Positions 18,212-27,807 of a DNA stretch of 64,000 nt are shown here, piece by piece. The translations under genes were made by a program, and so were the position numbers. The notes below the pieces were generated by a model, which was not told the DNA's origin, searched no databases, and worked only from the letters and a program-made list of their open reading frames with translations. Source of the DNA: Leptolyngbya sp. BL0902. Lineage in GTDB: Bacteria > Cyanobacteriota > Cyanobacteriia > Phormidesmidales > Phormidesmidaceae. The stretch is taken from positions 1,550,001 through 1,614,000 of the forward strand of contig NZ_CP046155.1 of assembly GCF_016403105.1 (NCBI RefSeq). The letters are read 5' to 3'. Position 1 is the stretch's first letter. Every line of letters begins with the position of its first letter.

Positions 18212-19162
18212 ATGATTTCTGTGGTGCTGTTGGGGCTGGCGGCTTTGTTGGGGGCAGGCAGTAGCTTTTCGGGAGCCATCAATAGTTTTATTGGGCGAGA
18301 GATTGGGTTTATCCGGGCCACGTTTCTCTTTCTGAGTTTGGGATCGGGGCTGGCTTGGCTGCTGATGTTGCTGTTTGATGAGGCGCTTTCCCCCGCCGGG
18401 CTGGTAACGCTCTTTTCCAAGCAGCCTTACCTGGCGATCCCAGGCTTGGTCAATGGTCTGCTGATTTTGGTGATTATTCAGGCAACTGCCGCCGTGGGGA
18501 CAACCATCACCACCGCCTGTCTCTTTAGTGGCCAGATGTCGATCAGTCTGTGGCTCGACCATATCGGCTTTGCGGGGTTGCGCACCATTCCCATCAATCC
18601 AGGGCGGCTGGTGGCTCTGGTGGCTCTGCTGGTGGGGGTGGTGCTCCTCAGTGGCTCCCGTCAGCGGGCCGAATCCCCAACCACAGATGTCCTAGGACTG
18701 GGGGCTACCGGATCTAAACGGCCCAATCCCTTGGCGATGGGAGGCGTGCTGGTGGTGGGTGGTTTGCTGAGTGGTGCCAACTCGCTCAATGCGGCCCTAG
18801 GGCAGGCAGCGGGGGTGTTTACGGCCACGCTGTTTTTCCTGGGGCCAGGGGTAGTCCTGTTACCGCTGTTGTCGGCGGCGTTTGTGCCCCCCACGGGGTC
18901 GGGCCTGCTCAAATCCTGGCAGCCCCTGTACCTCATGCCGGGAATTCTGAACGTCCTCTATATTGCAGGATCCGTATTTTTGGTGCCCATTCTGGGCGTG
19001 CAGACGATGACAAGCACGGTGTTCACCGCCAAAGTGTTTACGGGGCTGCTGATCGACCGCTACGGCTGGTTTGGGGTGCCCCAGTCTCCCCTGACTAGCC
19101 TGCGATTGGCGGCGGCTTTTTTGCTCAGCTTAGGGGTATTTTTGTCCTCGGTCTTCTCGTGA
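18212..19162 (+). CDS. YdcZ/DUF606-type DMT membrane protein, double length
   Basis: The 316-residue protein is almost entirely hydrophobic, with about ten predicted helices arranged as two halves joined by a short polar linker (GSRQRAESPTTDVLG, about residues 148-165). Each half resembles the roughly 150-residue YdcZ (DUF606) family of the drug/metabolite transporter superfamily. The first begins LLGLAALLGAGSSFSGAINSFIG and the second GGVLVVGGLLSGANSLNAALG. Single-domain YdcZ proteins usually work in pairs, so this looks like an in-tandem fusion of both subunits. AAGGACG before ATG 18212 supports the start. Substrate unknown. It ends 8 bp before the 3' end of the GH57 gene, which is convergent. 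Confidence 0.78.
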   Translation: MISVVLLGLAALLGAGSSFSGAINSFIGREIGFIRATFLFLSLGSGLAWLLMLLFDEALSPAGLVTLFSKQPYLAIPGLVNGLLILVIIQATAAVGTTITTACLFSGQMSISLWLDHIGFAGLRTIPINPGRLVALVALLVGVVLLSGSRQRAESPTTDVLGLGATGSKRPNPLAMGGVLVVGGLLSGANSLNAALGQAAGVFTATLFFLGPGVVLLPLLSAAFVPPTGSGLLKSWQPLYLMPGILNVLYIAGSVFLVPILGVQTMTSTVFTAKVFTGLLIDRYGWFGVPQSPLTSLRLAAAFLLSLGVFLSSVFS

Positions 19163-19170
19163 TCGACTTC

Positions 19171-20760
19171 CTACAGAGGCCGATAGACCCGGTAGTTGAT
19201 GTTGGGGAAGATGTTGTCGATGGCTTCCATTTTCTCCAGCCAGCCGGAGTCAATCTTGCCGCGCAGGATGTCGTCCCACAGCTTTTGGAAGCGCATCAGG
19301 TGGGTGCGGGTGCGGCGCACGGCGTAGGGCACCATCGTCCCCGTCCGCATGATGAAGGCCCAGTCGGAGGATTGCGCCAGCAGCAGTTCCCGCGCCGCCT
19401 GGTTGAGGGCACGCCATTCTAGTTCGTCTTCGGGTTCGCGCTTGGCCAGGTCAATCATGCGCTCGGCAGCTTTGTGCAGGTGGGGATAGATCCAGGCGTT
19501 GGTTTCGTTCAGCCAGTATTCGTGGAAACCCTTGAAGCCCCAGCTCGATTGGGACGGACGACAGACCTGCTGGGTGGGGTTGGCCTTGAGGTAGTCGGCC
19601 AGGTGGGTCATTTCGTAGGTGTTTTGGTCGAACCAGCTCTTGCGGAACAGGTAATCCAGGAACCAGGGGCCTTCGTACCACCAGTGGCCAAACAGTTCGG
19701 CATCGTAGGGCGACACGATAATCGGCGGGCGCTGCATCAGGCCGTGGAGGTGGCTAATCTGCTGCTCCCGGTTGTACATGAAGTTAGCGGCGTGTTCGGC
19801 AGCTTTTTCCTTGGCCCAGTAGGGGTCGTATAAGGCTTTGTCGGAAAGGCCCAGCCCCTTGCCCGTAATTTTGTGGTACTTGATGCCCACATTTTTGCGC
19901 TGGCCGTTGGGCATGATGTAGGGCTTGATGTATTCGTACTCGGCATCCCAGCCTAGGTCGCGGTAGAACTCGCGGTACTCCGGTGCGCCGGGGTAGCCCA
20001 CCTGGGACGACCACACCTGCTGGGAGGATTCGTGATCCCGTCCGAAAGCCGCCACCCCGGTTTCGGTGAAGATCGGCGCATAGCTGCCAAAGCGGGGGCG
20101 AGGGCGGGCGTAGAGAATGCCGTGGCCATCGGTGAGGAAGTAACGCATTCCGGCATCGGCCACCAGGCGCTCTAGGCCTTCATAGTAGGCGCATTCCGGT
20201 AGCCAAATGCCGTTGGGGGCGCGGCCAAAGTTTTCTTCGTAGTGTTCCGCCGCCACCTGAATTTGCGCCCACACCGCTTCGGGGTACATCTTCATCAGGG
20301 GCAGATAGCCGTGGGTGGCTCCGCAGGTGATGATTTCTAGGTTGTTGGAATCTTGGTACTGCTTGAAGGCGGTGACGAGATCGCCGCTGTAGTTCTCCCA
20401 AGTGTTGCGAACGTGGTTGAACTCTTGGGCGTAGGTTTCCGCCAAATAGCGCAGGTGGCCGTTGTGGGCATGGCGCTCGACTTCCAGTTCCGCCAGTTCT
20501 TCGAGCTGGGCCAGATGGGCATCAAAGCGCTCTTGCAAGAGGGGATCCCGCAGCATCGACACCAGGGGCGGCGTCATACTCATGGTGAGCTTAAAATCCA
20601 CCCCGTCCCGCTTCAGCCCATCAAACATGGTGAGCAGCGGCACATAGGTCTCGATGATGGCCTCATAGAGCCACTCTTCCTCTAGCACATAGTCACTTTC
20701 AGGGTGTCGGACGTAGGGCAGGTGGGCATGGAGAACCAGGGCGAGATATCCGATAGCCAT
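19171..20760 (-). CDS. GH57 1,4-alpha-glucan branching enzyme-like protein
   Basis: The 529-residue protein reads as a glycoside hydrolase family 57 protein with the C-terminal DUF1957 helical domain. It begins MAIGYLALVLHAHLPYVRHPE, has the GIWLPECAYY motif whose Glu is the family nucleophile, and SPYDAELFGHWWYEGP with the acid/base Asp. This subgroup contains 1,4-alpha-glucan branching enzymes, so a role in glycogen structure is likely; some members only hydrolyse. The frame extends to 20826, but the family start is ATG 20760. The protein is complete with no broken motif. It is divergent from the TPR lipoprotein gene. Confidence 0.9.
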   Translation of the reverse strand: MAIGYLALVLHAHLPYVRHPESDYVLEEEWLYEAIIETYVPLLTMFDGLKRDGVDFKLTMSMTPPLVSMLRDPLLQERFDAHLAQLEELAELEVERHAHNGHLRYLAETYAQEFNHVRNTWENYSGDLVTAFKQYQDSNNLEIITCGATHGYLPLMKMYPEAVWAQIQVAAEHYEENFGRAPNGIWLPECAYYEGLERLVADAGMRYFLTDGHGILYARPRPRFGSYAPIFTETGVAAFGRDHESSQQVWSSQVGYPGAPEYREFYRDLGWDAEYEYIKPYIMPNGQRKNVGIKYHKITGKGLGLSDKALYDPYWAKEKAAEHAANFMYNREQQISHLHGLMQRPPIIVSPYDAELFGHWWYEGPWFLDYLFRKSWFDQNTYEMTHLADYLKANPTQQVCRPSQSSWGFKGFHEYWLNETNAWIYPHLHKAAERMIDLAKREPEDELEWRALNQAARELLLAQSSDWAFIMRTGTMVPYAVRRTRTHLMRFQKLWDDILRGKIDSGWLEKMEAIDNIFPNINYRVYRPL

Positions 20761-21242
20761 AGGTGATTGCCGTTGCGGAGTGGACTGTGAATGCCGATGT
20801 TGTGGGCCGGGATAAACCGTTGACAAGATTCTAAAGCAAAAGTTAAGCGGTTACGGTTAGCCAGACAGCATCCTGTCGGGCATCTCGTCCAAAGCATCGC
20901 ATTGCAAAGTTTTATAACGTTTTTAATGGCCCAGTTTTCCCACAGAAGCAGGACTCCAGAAAGTTCAGAGAGAACGCTCTAGGGGCAAGTTAATACACGT
21001 TCAATTTGAGTAGAGACTTGGATAGAGGGTTTGGATAGAGATGTATTTATGACTTCTATTATGCCCCGCGTTCGCCGTCAAATCCCATCAACCTTCCATA
21101 TCGTCCCTTGCCTCCCAACCGCTCCACCTCCCTGGTTTGATCGGGGCTTGTCCTGGGGTGCATCATCCCTAACACTAGGGCATGGCAAGCATAGCGTTTC
21201 AGCAGAGGCCGACTTATTAACGTCACAGGATCATCGACAGTA
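20761..21242. other. Divergent intergenic region, 482 bp
   Basis: This must contain the promoters of the GH57 gene (leftward) and the TPR lipoprotein gene (rightward). It is more AT-rich than the genes. A near-perfect direct repeat, TTGGATAGAG at 21018 and 21031, is the only structure I see. No confident -10/-35 pair and no RNA gene are visible. Confidence 0.35.
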
Positions 21243-22016
21243 ATGCAGTCAAAACCTATGGGACGGATGCGGTTGACTTGGCTGGGGCTGCTGCTCACGG
21301 GGCTGGGGGGCTGTCAAACATTACCCACCACCGCCCTGCAAGGATCGGTCTGGACGGAGGACACTCTCACCGCCCTAGCCTATCCCGCTTTTTTGGTGGA
21401 TACGGGCACCGCCGAACGCTACCGTCAGCAGGGGTTGACCTATCGATCTGGGGGCGATCTGGAGCGATCCGTAGCCACCCTTAAAATTGCCGCCGCCCTC
21501 GATCCCTACAACCCCAATAGCCACATCATCCTGGGCTGGACGCAGCACCTCTCCGGCGACCGTCCCAACGCCATCAAAACCCTGAACACCGCTTTACGGC
21601 AGGATCCTGACCAAGTGCAAGCCCTGAATGCCCTGGGGATTGTCTATTTAGTGGAAGGCCAGCTTGACCAAGCCACCGCCACCCATCACCGCGCCCTAGA
21701 GCTAAAGCCCGACAACAAAATTGCCCACTACAACCTCAGTTTGGCCTACCAGCGCCTCGGCCAGTGGGAACCCGCCATCCACCATGCCCAAAAAGCCACA
21801 GAACTGGAGCCCCAAAATCCTCACCCCTGGGTGGCCCTGGCCCTAGCCCTAGCTTCGAGGGGCGATACCGCTGCCGCCCAAGCCACCTATCGACGCACTC
21901 TTCAAATGGATGGCCGATATCGCCAACCATCCCACCTCAGATCCCTAGAGCGAGCTGGGTTTAGCCCCGATCAAATTCAGTCCGTGGCCAATTTGCAGGA
22001 GGCCGTTTTGCCCTAG
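21243..22016 (+). CDS. TPR-repeat lipoprotein
   Basis: The N-terminus is a lipoprotein signal peptide: MRLTWLGLLLTGLGGC, with the lipidated Cys at residue 24 if ATG 21243 is used (ATG 21258 or 21267 would also work). The rest carries about four tetratricopeptide repeats with consensus residues, such as LGWTQHLSGDRPNAIKTLN, LGIVYLVEGQLDQATATH and YNLSLAYQRLGQWEPAIH. The mature protein should be membrane-tethered outside the cytoplasm and act as a scaffold for protein contacts. The partner cannot be inferred; the gene has no co-directional close neighbour, as sigA lies over 500 bp downstream. Confidence 0.85.
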   Translation: MQSKPMGRMRLTWLGLLLTGLGGCQTLPTTALQGSVWTEDTLTALAYPAFLVDTGTAERYRQQGLTYRSGGDLERSVATLKIAAALDPYNPNSHIILGWTQHLSGDRPNAIKTLNTALRQDPDQVQALNALGIVYLVEGQLDQATATHHRALELKPDNKIAHYNLSLAYQRLGQWEPAIHHAQKATELEPQNPHPWVALALALASRGDTAAAQATYRRTLQMDGRYRQPSHLRSLERAGFSPDQIQSVANLQEAVLP

Positions 22017-22576
22017 CCCCTACCTTCTATCCCCCCTAGCGGAGTCTGGCTAGACGCTTGACCACGAATCCCCACCGCATCGAGAACACCAGGAGCACCC
22101 AAGGCATTTGATAAAGGCTGATGCCGTACAGGCCAGTTTGCGATTTTCCCGCTGGCCCATATATAGCCCATGGAAACCGGACTGGATACCTCCAAGGGAA
22201 GTTGTTTTGTAGTTCTAATGAACCATATTAAATTGTTTTGAAGCAATGGGAGATTTGCTAAAAAAATGAGATTTTTCAACGGTTTGGACGATTAGCCAGA
22301 GCTAGATTACCCCCGATCTGTGCAGCCCCGAAGCTTTACGGTTAAAATTAGTAAGCCGTTAACCCCTTGTTTCAATACCTTCGATAGACAAGAAGGCAGA
22401 ATTGAGGCAAGGCCAGAGCCAATGGGCCTTGGTTGGCGGTCGTCTATGGAAGTTCGTCTGCCGCTAGAGTGGCTCAAGGTACGCAAGTTTTCTTCGGAGA
22501 CTGGGCACCTCAGGGATAGAACTGCTAGTCTGAAAAAAACCTTTGTTTTGAATTGAAGGAGCACGAGGATCGCGGT
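22017..22576. other. Long leader region upstream of sigA
   Basis: These 560 bp precede the principal sigma factor gene. An AT-rich stretch at about 22195-22280 contains TTGTTT (22202-22207) and TATTAA (22226-22231) with an 18-bp spacer, a weak promoter candidate. A 78-codon open frame at 22320-22556 has no coding character that I trust. Long untranslated leaders are plausible for sigA but cannot be proved from sequence. Confidence 0.35.
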
Positions 22577-23749
22577 ATGACCCAAGCAAATCATCTGCTC
22601 GAAACCATCGAACCCGATAGTGATATCGAGCTATTAATCGACGATAGCGATGGTGACGAGAACTATATTGCTCAAGATGACGAGGCCGATTCTACCGCTA
22701 AGGGGGCTAAAGGTAAAACCGCCCGCCGTCGGGCTCCAGCCAAAAAACGCCACTACACCGAAGATTCTATCCGCCTCTATCTCCAGGAAATTGGCAGAAT
22801 TCGCCTGCTACGAGCCGAAGAAGAAATTGAGCTTGCTCGTAAGATTGCCGATCTGCTCAAGCTAGAGCGCATCTTCGATGAACTTAATGACAACTTGGAC
22901 GAGGAAGAGTTCCAGAACCTCAGCCAAGAATTGACCGCCGAAGAGTGGGAACAGTGGGCCGCCGCTGTGATGCAAGAGGAAGGGGAAACCTTTACCGTTG
23001 GAGCTTTTCGTCACCGCGTTCATGTGGGGCGTCGGGCCAAGGACAAAATGGTTCAGTCCAATCTACGGCTTGTGGTGTCCATTGCCAAAAAGTATATGAA
23101 CCGTGGGCTTTCCTTCCAGGATTTAATTCAGGAAGGTAGTCTAGGTCTGATTCGTGCCGCCGAAAAATTTGACCACGAAAAGGGCTACAAGTTCTCCACC
23201 TACGCCACCTGGTGGATTCGTCAGGCTATTACCCGAGCCATTGCTGATCAATCGCGCACCATTCGCCTTCCGGTGCACCTCTACGAAACCATTTCTCGCA
23301 TCAAGAAAACCACCAAGCTGCTCTCCCAAGAACTGGGCCGTAAGCCCACTGAAGAAGAGATTGCCACCCGCATGGAAATGACCATTGAAAAGCTGCGGTT
23401 TATTGCCAAATCGGCCCAGCTTCCCATTTCCCTAGAAACGCCCATTGGTAAAGAGGAAGACTCTCGCCTGGGAGACTTCATTGAATCCGATGGTGAAACC
23501 CCCGAAGACCAAGTATCCAAAAGCTTGCTGCGGGAAGACCTCGAAAGCGTACTCAGCACCCTCAGCCCCCGTGAGCGGGATGTATTGCGCCTGCGCTACG
23601 GCCTTGACGATGGCCGCATGAAAACCCTAGAGGAAATTGGCCAGATCTTTAACGTTACCCGTGAGCGCATTCGCCAAATTGAAGCTAAAGCTCTCCGCAA
23701 GTTGCGTCATCCCAACCGCAACAGCATTTTGAAGGAGTACATCCGCTAG
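22577..23749 (+). CDS. sigA: RNA polymerase principal sigma factor SigA (group 1)
   Basis: The 390-residue protein is the housekeeping sigma-70 factor. It has an acidic N-terminal tail followed by a basic stretch ([15 protein letters not shown]), region 1.2 ([15 protein letters not shown]) and regions 2.1-2.4 ([56 protein letters not shown]). Region 3 and region 4.2 follow, with the helix-turn-helix [20 protein letters not shown]. Every core residue for -10 recognition appears intact, as expected of an essential gene. ATG 22577 has GAGGA seven bases upstream; an in-frame TTG at 22553 is less likely. A clear intrinsic terminator follows. A group 2 factor cannot be formally excluded. Confidence 0.95.
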   Translation: MTQANHLLETIEPDSDIELLIDDSDGDENYIAQDDEADSTAKGAKGKTARRRAPAKKRHYTEDSIRLYLQEIGRIRLLRAEEEIELARKIADLLKLERIFDELNDNLDEEEFQNLSQELTAEEWEQWAAAVMQEEGETFTVGAFRHRVHVGRRAKDKMVQSNLRLVVSIAKKYMNRGLSFQDLIQEGSLGLIRAAEKFDHEKGYKFSTYATWWIRQAITRAIADQSRTIRLPVHLYETISRIKKTTKLLSQELGRKPTEEEIATRMEMTIEKLRFIAKSAQLPISLETPIGKEEDSRLGDFIESDGETPEDQVSKSLLREDLESVLSTLSPRERDVLRLRYGLDDGRMKTLEEIGQIFNVTRERIRQIEAKALRKLRHPNRNSILKEYIR

Positions 23750-23817
23750 TCTCTGGTACGTCTGGGCCTTCATGGGGTCTAGGCGCAACGAAGGTGTTGA
23801 CTTTGGCTGTGATCAGG

Positions 23818-23843
23818 GCCGCTCCGCTTGGGGCGGCTTTTTT
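23818..23843 (+). terminator. Rho-independent terminator after sigA
   Basis: GCCGCTCC (23818-23825) pairs with GGGGCGGC (23830-23837), with one G-T wobble and loop GCTT, followed directly by six T residues (23838-23843). This is a textbook intrinsic terminator 69 bp after the sigA stop codon. Confidence 0.88.
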
Positions 23844-23869
23844 GCGGGGGTATGCTATCCGCATCCGAT

Positions 23870-23901
23870 TAACGCGAACGGCGGCTAACGCGAACGGCGG
23901 T
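23870..23901. repeat. Tandem 16-bp duplication
   Basis: TAACGCGAACGGCGGC (23870-23885) is repeated at once as TAACGCGAACGGCGGT (23886-23901) in the spacer between the sigA terminator and lexA. It ends about 75 bp before the probable lexA promoter and could be a binding site pair or simple slippage. Confidence 0.75.
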
Positions 23902-23952
23902 TAAACCCAGTCAACGCTCGTTCATGGATGGCCCTAAGAGATGGCCGCAACT

Positions 23953-23981
23953 TTTATTTTTTAATACAGTTGGACTATAGT
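23953..23981 (+). promoter_or_regulatory. Candidate lexA promoter
   Basis: TATAGT at 23976-23981 is a good -10 match, with TTTATT at 23953-23958 as a poor -35 and a 17-bp spacer. It lies 34 bp before the lexA ATG in an AT-rich stretch. No copy of the cyanobacterial LexA box pattern (GTAC/GTTC half-sites) is clear here. Confidence 0.35.
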
Positions 23982-24015
23982 AAATATGGCCCAACAACAG
24001 AATTTGTGATCCCCT

Positions 24016-24633
24016 ATGGAAACGTTAACCTCCGCCCAACAAGAACTGTATGACTGGTTGGTCAACTACATTCAGGAAAATCAGCACTCTCCCTCCATTC
24101 GGCAAATGATGAGAGCGATGAACCTGAAGTCTCCAGCACCCATTCAAAGTCGCCTAGAACACCTTAGACGGAAGGGCTACATTGAGTGGAGTGAGGGCAA
24201 GGCACGAACCATTCGCGTGCGTGAAGATGTGCGAGGTGTTCCCATTTTGGGGAGTATTGCCGCGGGCTTGGTCAGCGAGGCATTTACCGATACCGTCGAG
24301 CGGTTGAATTTGAACGGACTTCCCATCCGCCACGGCGACTACGCCCTCAGGGTAACTGGGGACAGCATGATTGATGCCATGATCCAAGATGGTGACATTG
24401 CGATCATGCGGCCTGTCACCGATCCGCAGGCCGTGCGGGACGGCACCATTGTCGCCGCCATAGTTGACAATGGCAAAACAACGCTGAAGACGTTCTACCG
24501 CCATGGCAATCAAGTGCAGCTCAAGCCTGCCAACCCCAACTATCCCGTCATGGAGTTTCCCGCCGACGGCGTGGGCATTCAGGGGCGTCTGATTGCTGTG
24601 TGGCGCGGGATTGATCCAGACTTCACCATTTAA
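24016..24633 (+). CDS. lexA: LexA-type transcriptional repressor
   Basis: The 205-residue protein has the winged-helix N-terminus (LTSAQQELYDWLVNYI, then SPSIRQMMRAMNLKSPAPIQSRLEHLRRKGYI). It also has the S24 autoprotease domain with the Ala-Gly cleavage site in GSIAAGLV, the catalytic Ser in GDSMIDAMI and the Lys in TTLKTFYR. All self-cleavage residues are present, so a DNA-damage-responsive repressor is possible. Cyanobacterial LexA proteins also regulate redox, carbon and fatty-acid genes, and their SOS role varies between species. The gene stands between the sigA terminator and the DUF3352 gene, and no recognisable LexA box precedes it. Confidence 0.92.
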   Translation: METLTSAQQELYDWLVNYIQENQHSPSIRQMMRAMNLKSPAPIQSRLEHLRRKGYIEWSEGKARTIRVREDVRGVPILGSIAAGLVSEAFTDTVERLNLNGLPIRHGDYALRVTGDSMIDAMIQDGDIAIMRPVTDPQAVRDGTIVAAIVDNGKTTLKTFYRHGNQVQLKPANPNYPVMEFPADGVGIQGRLIAVWRGIDPDFTI

Positions 24634-24825
24634 CGACCGTTCACAATGGGCTCCATCGACGGAGGGTGGTGGGCCATGTTCGCCCACGTCCTGTGATTGT
24701 TGCATTTCAACACGCTCTGGCCCGCCTAGGTGCGCAAGGATGCAGGGGCACCCTACACTGGGAATGTTGTCTTTGGCCGCGTTCCCAGTCTGGGCTTGGC
24801 CTTGTCGGTGTTGTCGGTTGCGCCC

Positions 24826-26541
24826 ATGAAGTTTCGCCCCATCACGTTTCGGACATTTATTATTCCCTTGGCCGTCGCGGCGGGGCTGGTGTTGGTGTTA
24901 GGGGTTGGCCTGCTGGGTGGGCTAGCTCTACGTACCCCTCTATATCTCCTGGATCGGGGGGGGCAGGCGGTGCCCCAGGCCGTACAGTTTGTGCCCAAGC
25001 AGTCCCCTTGGATGGCATCGGTGCTCACTCGACCTGACCGCTTAGCCCAACTGTGGGACTACTTGGCAACTCCCAAGCAACGGCCCAGCCTGCGGGCCGA
25101 CCGAGATCGCCTAGAGCGGGCGGTTCTAGCGCAAACGGGGTTGACCTATGAGCGGGATCTGCGGCCCTGGCTGGGGGAGGAGATCACCGTTGCCTTGGTT
25201 TCCCCTGATCTGGATTTAGATCCCGCCAATGGGCGTAGGCCAGGGTATTTGGCGGTGTTGTCCTGTCGTGATGTGGACAAAGCCCGCGCCACCCTAGAGT
25301 TATTCTGGCAAAATCGCGCCCTAGCGGGAGAGCCCCTAACCTTTGAAGACTTGGGCGGCACCCGACTGATCTACGGTCGGTCTGCCGCCCGTTCTGGGCA
25401 TGGGTTTTCGACCTTTGCCACGGCCATGGTGGCCAACCGTTTTTTGCTTGTGGCCAATGACCCGATGGTGCTGCGCCAAGCCATCGCCGCTGCCCAGTCG
25501 GTCGGGGATAATGTGGCCACCGATTGGCGATATAAGCTCGCCCTCAAGACCCTGTCTGGGCCTAGGGTGGGTCTGTTGGCGGTCAATCTACCTCAAATTC
25601 AGCAGTGGCTGCACCCTACCCCAACCACGACCCTGGCAACCTTAGAAGCCACAGAGCATCTGCCCCTGACGTGGGGCCTGATCTCCTTGGGGCTTCAGCG
25701 CCAGGGTGTGTTGGCAGAGGCTGCTTGGGTGGCGGCTTCTGGGCAACCGCTCGAACCCCATCGCGAGGCTATAGAGGATTGGTATGCCCTCGCCCGCTAT
25801 TTACCTGGATCTCTGGGTCTAGAAGCGATGGGTCATGATTTAGATCGCCTGGGCGATCACCTTCTACCCTGGCTGGCCCCCTGGGTAGAGCAGGGAGTCA
25901 ACGGGATCGCCCTATTGGACACGGTGGACGAGCAACTGGGGAATGGAGTGACCCACCAACTTCTGGAGACCGTTGATCAGCCCTATGCCCTGGGTTTGGG
26001 CCTCAGCCCGACGAATGGTTTACCCGACTGGCTGTTGGTGAGCCCCACCCATCCTTCGACTCAGCAGATGATCGAAACCCTCGGTAGGATGGCCCCAGAC
26101 CGGGGCTTCAGCCTCGGCCAGCTTGAGATTTTAGGATTTCCCACAACGGTGTGGACGCGGCTATCCCTAAGCCAGAGCCGACCAGGGGCTTTGCAGGTGC
26201 AGACGGAGGTCGCTGGATTGACGGCCCAAGTGGGCCACCATCAAGTGTTGACGACCTCGCCAGTGCTGATGGAGCAAGCTCTAAGGGTAGAACAGCAGCA
26301 GGGCCAGCCGCCGATTTGGACCGATCAGCTGGGCCGCTTCCCTCGGTTGGGAGAAAGCTATGTTCACCTAGACTGGCCGACCGCTGCGGCCTATGTGCGC
26401 CAACAGTCGCCCCAGTTTCGGCTGTGGGAAACCGTGGCTAAGCCCGCCCTCAAGCACCTGAAAGGGGTAATTCTCACCAGCTATGGTCAAACGGATCGAG
26501 TGCGCCACGAAGGGCTTCTGATCCAATTACAGAACTCGTAG
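24826..26541 (+). CDS. DUF3352 domain protein with N-terminal membrane anchor
   Basis: After a short basic start (MKFRPITFRTF) comes a membrane helix (FIIPLAVAAGLVLVLGVGLLGGLAL). About 530 residues follow that I assign to the cyanobacterial DUF3352 family on the basis of the PKQSPWMASVLTRPDRL start, repeated domain architecture and length. The bulk should lie outside the cytoplasm or in the thylakoid lumen. Function is not known. The frame is open from a GTG at 24730, but ATG 24826 directly precedes the anchor and gives a normal N-terminus; neither has a strong ribosome binding site. The downstream glycerate kinase gene lies 101 bp away on the same strand. Confidence 0.75.
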   Translation: MKFRPITFRTFIIPLAVAAGLVLVLGVGLLGGLALRTPLYLLDRGGQAVPQAVQFVPKQSPWMASVLTRPDRLAQLWDYLATPKQRPSLRADRDRLERAVLAQTGLTYERDLRPWLGEEITVALVSPDLDLDPANGRRPGYLAVLSCRDVDKARATLELFWQNRALAGEPLTFEDLGGTRLIYGRSAARSGHGFSTFATAMVANRFLLVANDPMVLRQAIAAAQSVGDNVATDWRYKLALKTLSGPRVGLLAVNLPQIQQWLHPTPTTTLATLEATEHLPLTWGLISLGLQRQGVLAEAAWVAASGQPLEPHREAIEDWYALARYLPGSLGLEAMGHDLDRLGDHLLPWLAPWVEQGVNGIALLDTVDEQLGNGVTHQLLETVDQPYALGLGLSPTNGLPDWLLVSPTHPSTQQMIETLGRMAPDRGFSLGQLEILGFPTTVWTRLSLSQSRPGALQVQTEVAGLTAQVGHHQVLTTSPVLMEQALRVEQQQGQPPIWTDQLGRFPRLGESYVHLDWPTAAAYVRQQSPQFRLWETVAKPALKHLKGVILTSYGQTDRVRHEGLLIQLQNS

Positions 26542-26642
26542 CGATGCCTACGGCTGTGGCCGCGATGACTATCCTACACTCAGGCTAGGAGCCGCTTTGA
26601 TGGGGCTCCTCCAAGTAACCCCTTGTCCATCCCGTCGCTGCT

Positions 26643-27716
26643 ATGGCCTCCTCTGACCTCATCGCTGCCCTTCTCGCTGAGGTGTTGGCGGATCCAGCGC
26701 TGTCTTCAACCCAGGCGGCGGCGCTGCGACAGTGGGAATTGGCGGATGCAGATCGGGCTCAGGCTTGGGGCATCGACCCAGACACCGTAGACGAAGCGCT
26801 GGCCGAGCGTCTGCACTGGTTGAGAACCCTGGTGCCCCACCACGCCTTGTTGGGGCTACCCCCTGCCCCTCAAGCCGTCACCCTCACCCTATATTGGCAG
26901 CTCTGGTTGCCCCTAGCGATCACGCTGAAGCAAGCCCGCGAGAGTCTACCAAGACCGCTGATTCAGGGCATCCTAGGGGGACAGGGGACGGGGAAAACAA
27001 CCCTCTCCCTCATTCTCCGGCACATTTTAGAAGCCATGGGCTACCCTACCCTGGGCTTCTCCATTGATGATTTGTACAAGACCTACTCAGAACGACAGCA
27101 GATCCGTCAGGCTGATCCTCGGCTGCGATGGCGGGGGCCACCGGGCACCCATGATGTGGATCTGGGTATTCGTGTCCTCGACCATTTGCGGCAGGCCCCA
27201 TCGGAGGAAGCGGTAGCCATCCCTCGCTTCGATAAGTCGCTCCACGGCGGTGAGGGGGATCGGGTGGCCCCAGACCTCGTATGCGGCGTCGAGATTGTTT
27301 TATTTGAGGGATGGTTTTTGGGCACAAGGCCCCTGGCAACGGCGGCGCTAGAAGCCCAGTTGGCCCAGCCCCCCGACCCCATTCGCACCGAAGCAGATCG
27401 CCAGTTTGCCCGTGATATGAATCGCCAACTGGCCACCTACCTACCCCTCTGGGATCGCCTGGATCGCCTGATGATCCTCTACCCCCAGGACTACCGCATC
27501 AGCAAGGTGTGGCGGCAACAGGCTGAGCAACAGATGAAAGCCCAGGGCAAATCGGGGATGGACAATGATCAGATTGACGCCTTTGTGGAGTACTTTTGGC
27601 AGGCTCTCCACCCAGACCTCTTTGTAGCCCCCCTCAAGCAAGATCGGCAGCACGCCCAGCTTGTGGTAGAAATTAACCAAGATCGCACGCCGAGGGCGAT
27701 ATACACCCCGCCATAA
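26643..27716 (+). CDS. glyK: D-glycerate 3-kinase, plant/cyanobacterial type
   Basis: This enzyme phosphorylates D-glycerate to 3-phosphoglycerate, the last step of the photorespiratory pathway, returning carbon to the Calvin cycle. The P-loop GGQGTGKT lies at residues 112-119. Other conserved blocks are GFSIDDLYKTYSERQQI, RGPPGTHDVDLG and EIVLFEGWFLGTRP, with a C-terminal FVEYFWQALHPDLF segment. The 357-residue length fits the GLYK family, which is unrelated to the bacterial GarK/GlxK kinases. The N-terminal 100 residues are the helical extension usual in cyanobacterial members. It should be cytosolic and active; no odd feature is seen. Confidence 0.88.
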   Translation: MASSDLIAALLAEVLADPALSSTQAAALRQWELADADRAQAWGIDPDTVDEALAERLHWLRTLVPHHALLGLPPAPQAVTLTLYWQLWLPLAITLKQARESLPRPLIQGILGGQGTGKTTLSLILRHILEAMGYPTLGFSIDDLYKTYSERQQIRQADPRLRWRGPPGTHDVDLGIRVLDHLRQAPSEEAVAIPRFDKSLHGGEGDRVAPDLVCGVEIVLFEGWFLGTRPLATAALEAQLAQPPDPIRTEADRQFARDMNRQLATYLPLWDRLDRLMILYPQDYRISKVWRQQAEQQMKAQGKSGMDNDQIDAFVEYFWQALHPDLFVAPLKQDRQHAQLVVEINQDRTPRAIYTPP

Positions 27717-27735
27717 GTCGGTATTATCGAGACGT

Positions 27736-27758
27736 TAGGCCACAGAATCCCTGGCCTA
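27736..27758. terminator. Possible hairpin after the glycerate kinase gene
   Basis: TAGGCCA (27736-27742) pairs with TGGCCTA (27752-27758) around a nine-base loop in the 91-bp spacer before the STAS gene. Only a short T-rich stretch follows, so it is a weak terminator or attenuator candidate. Confidence 0.35.
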
Positions 27759-27807
27759 GCTTTCGGTTGAGCGAACGTTTTATCAATTGCTATAAGGAAC
27801 CCGACGG

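Noticed and set aside
22320-22556. 78-codon open frame upstream of sigA
   Set aside because: No ribosome binding site, no family-like sequence, and it ends at the sigA leader; treated as non-coding.
23860-24015. Search for a LexA-box operator at lexA
   Set aside because: No pair of GTAC/GTTC-type half-sites with the known cyanobacterial spacing is present; only the 16-bp duplication is visible.
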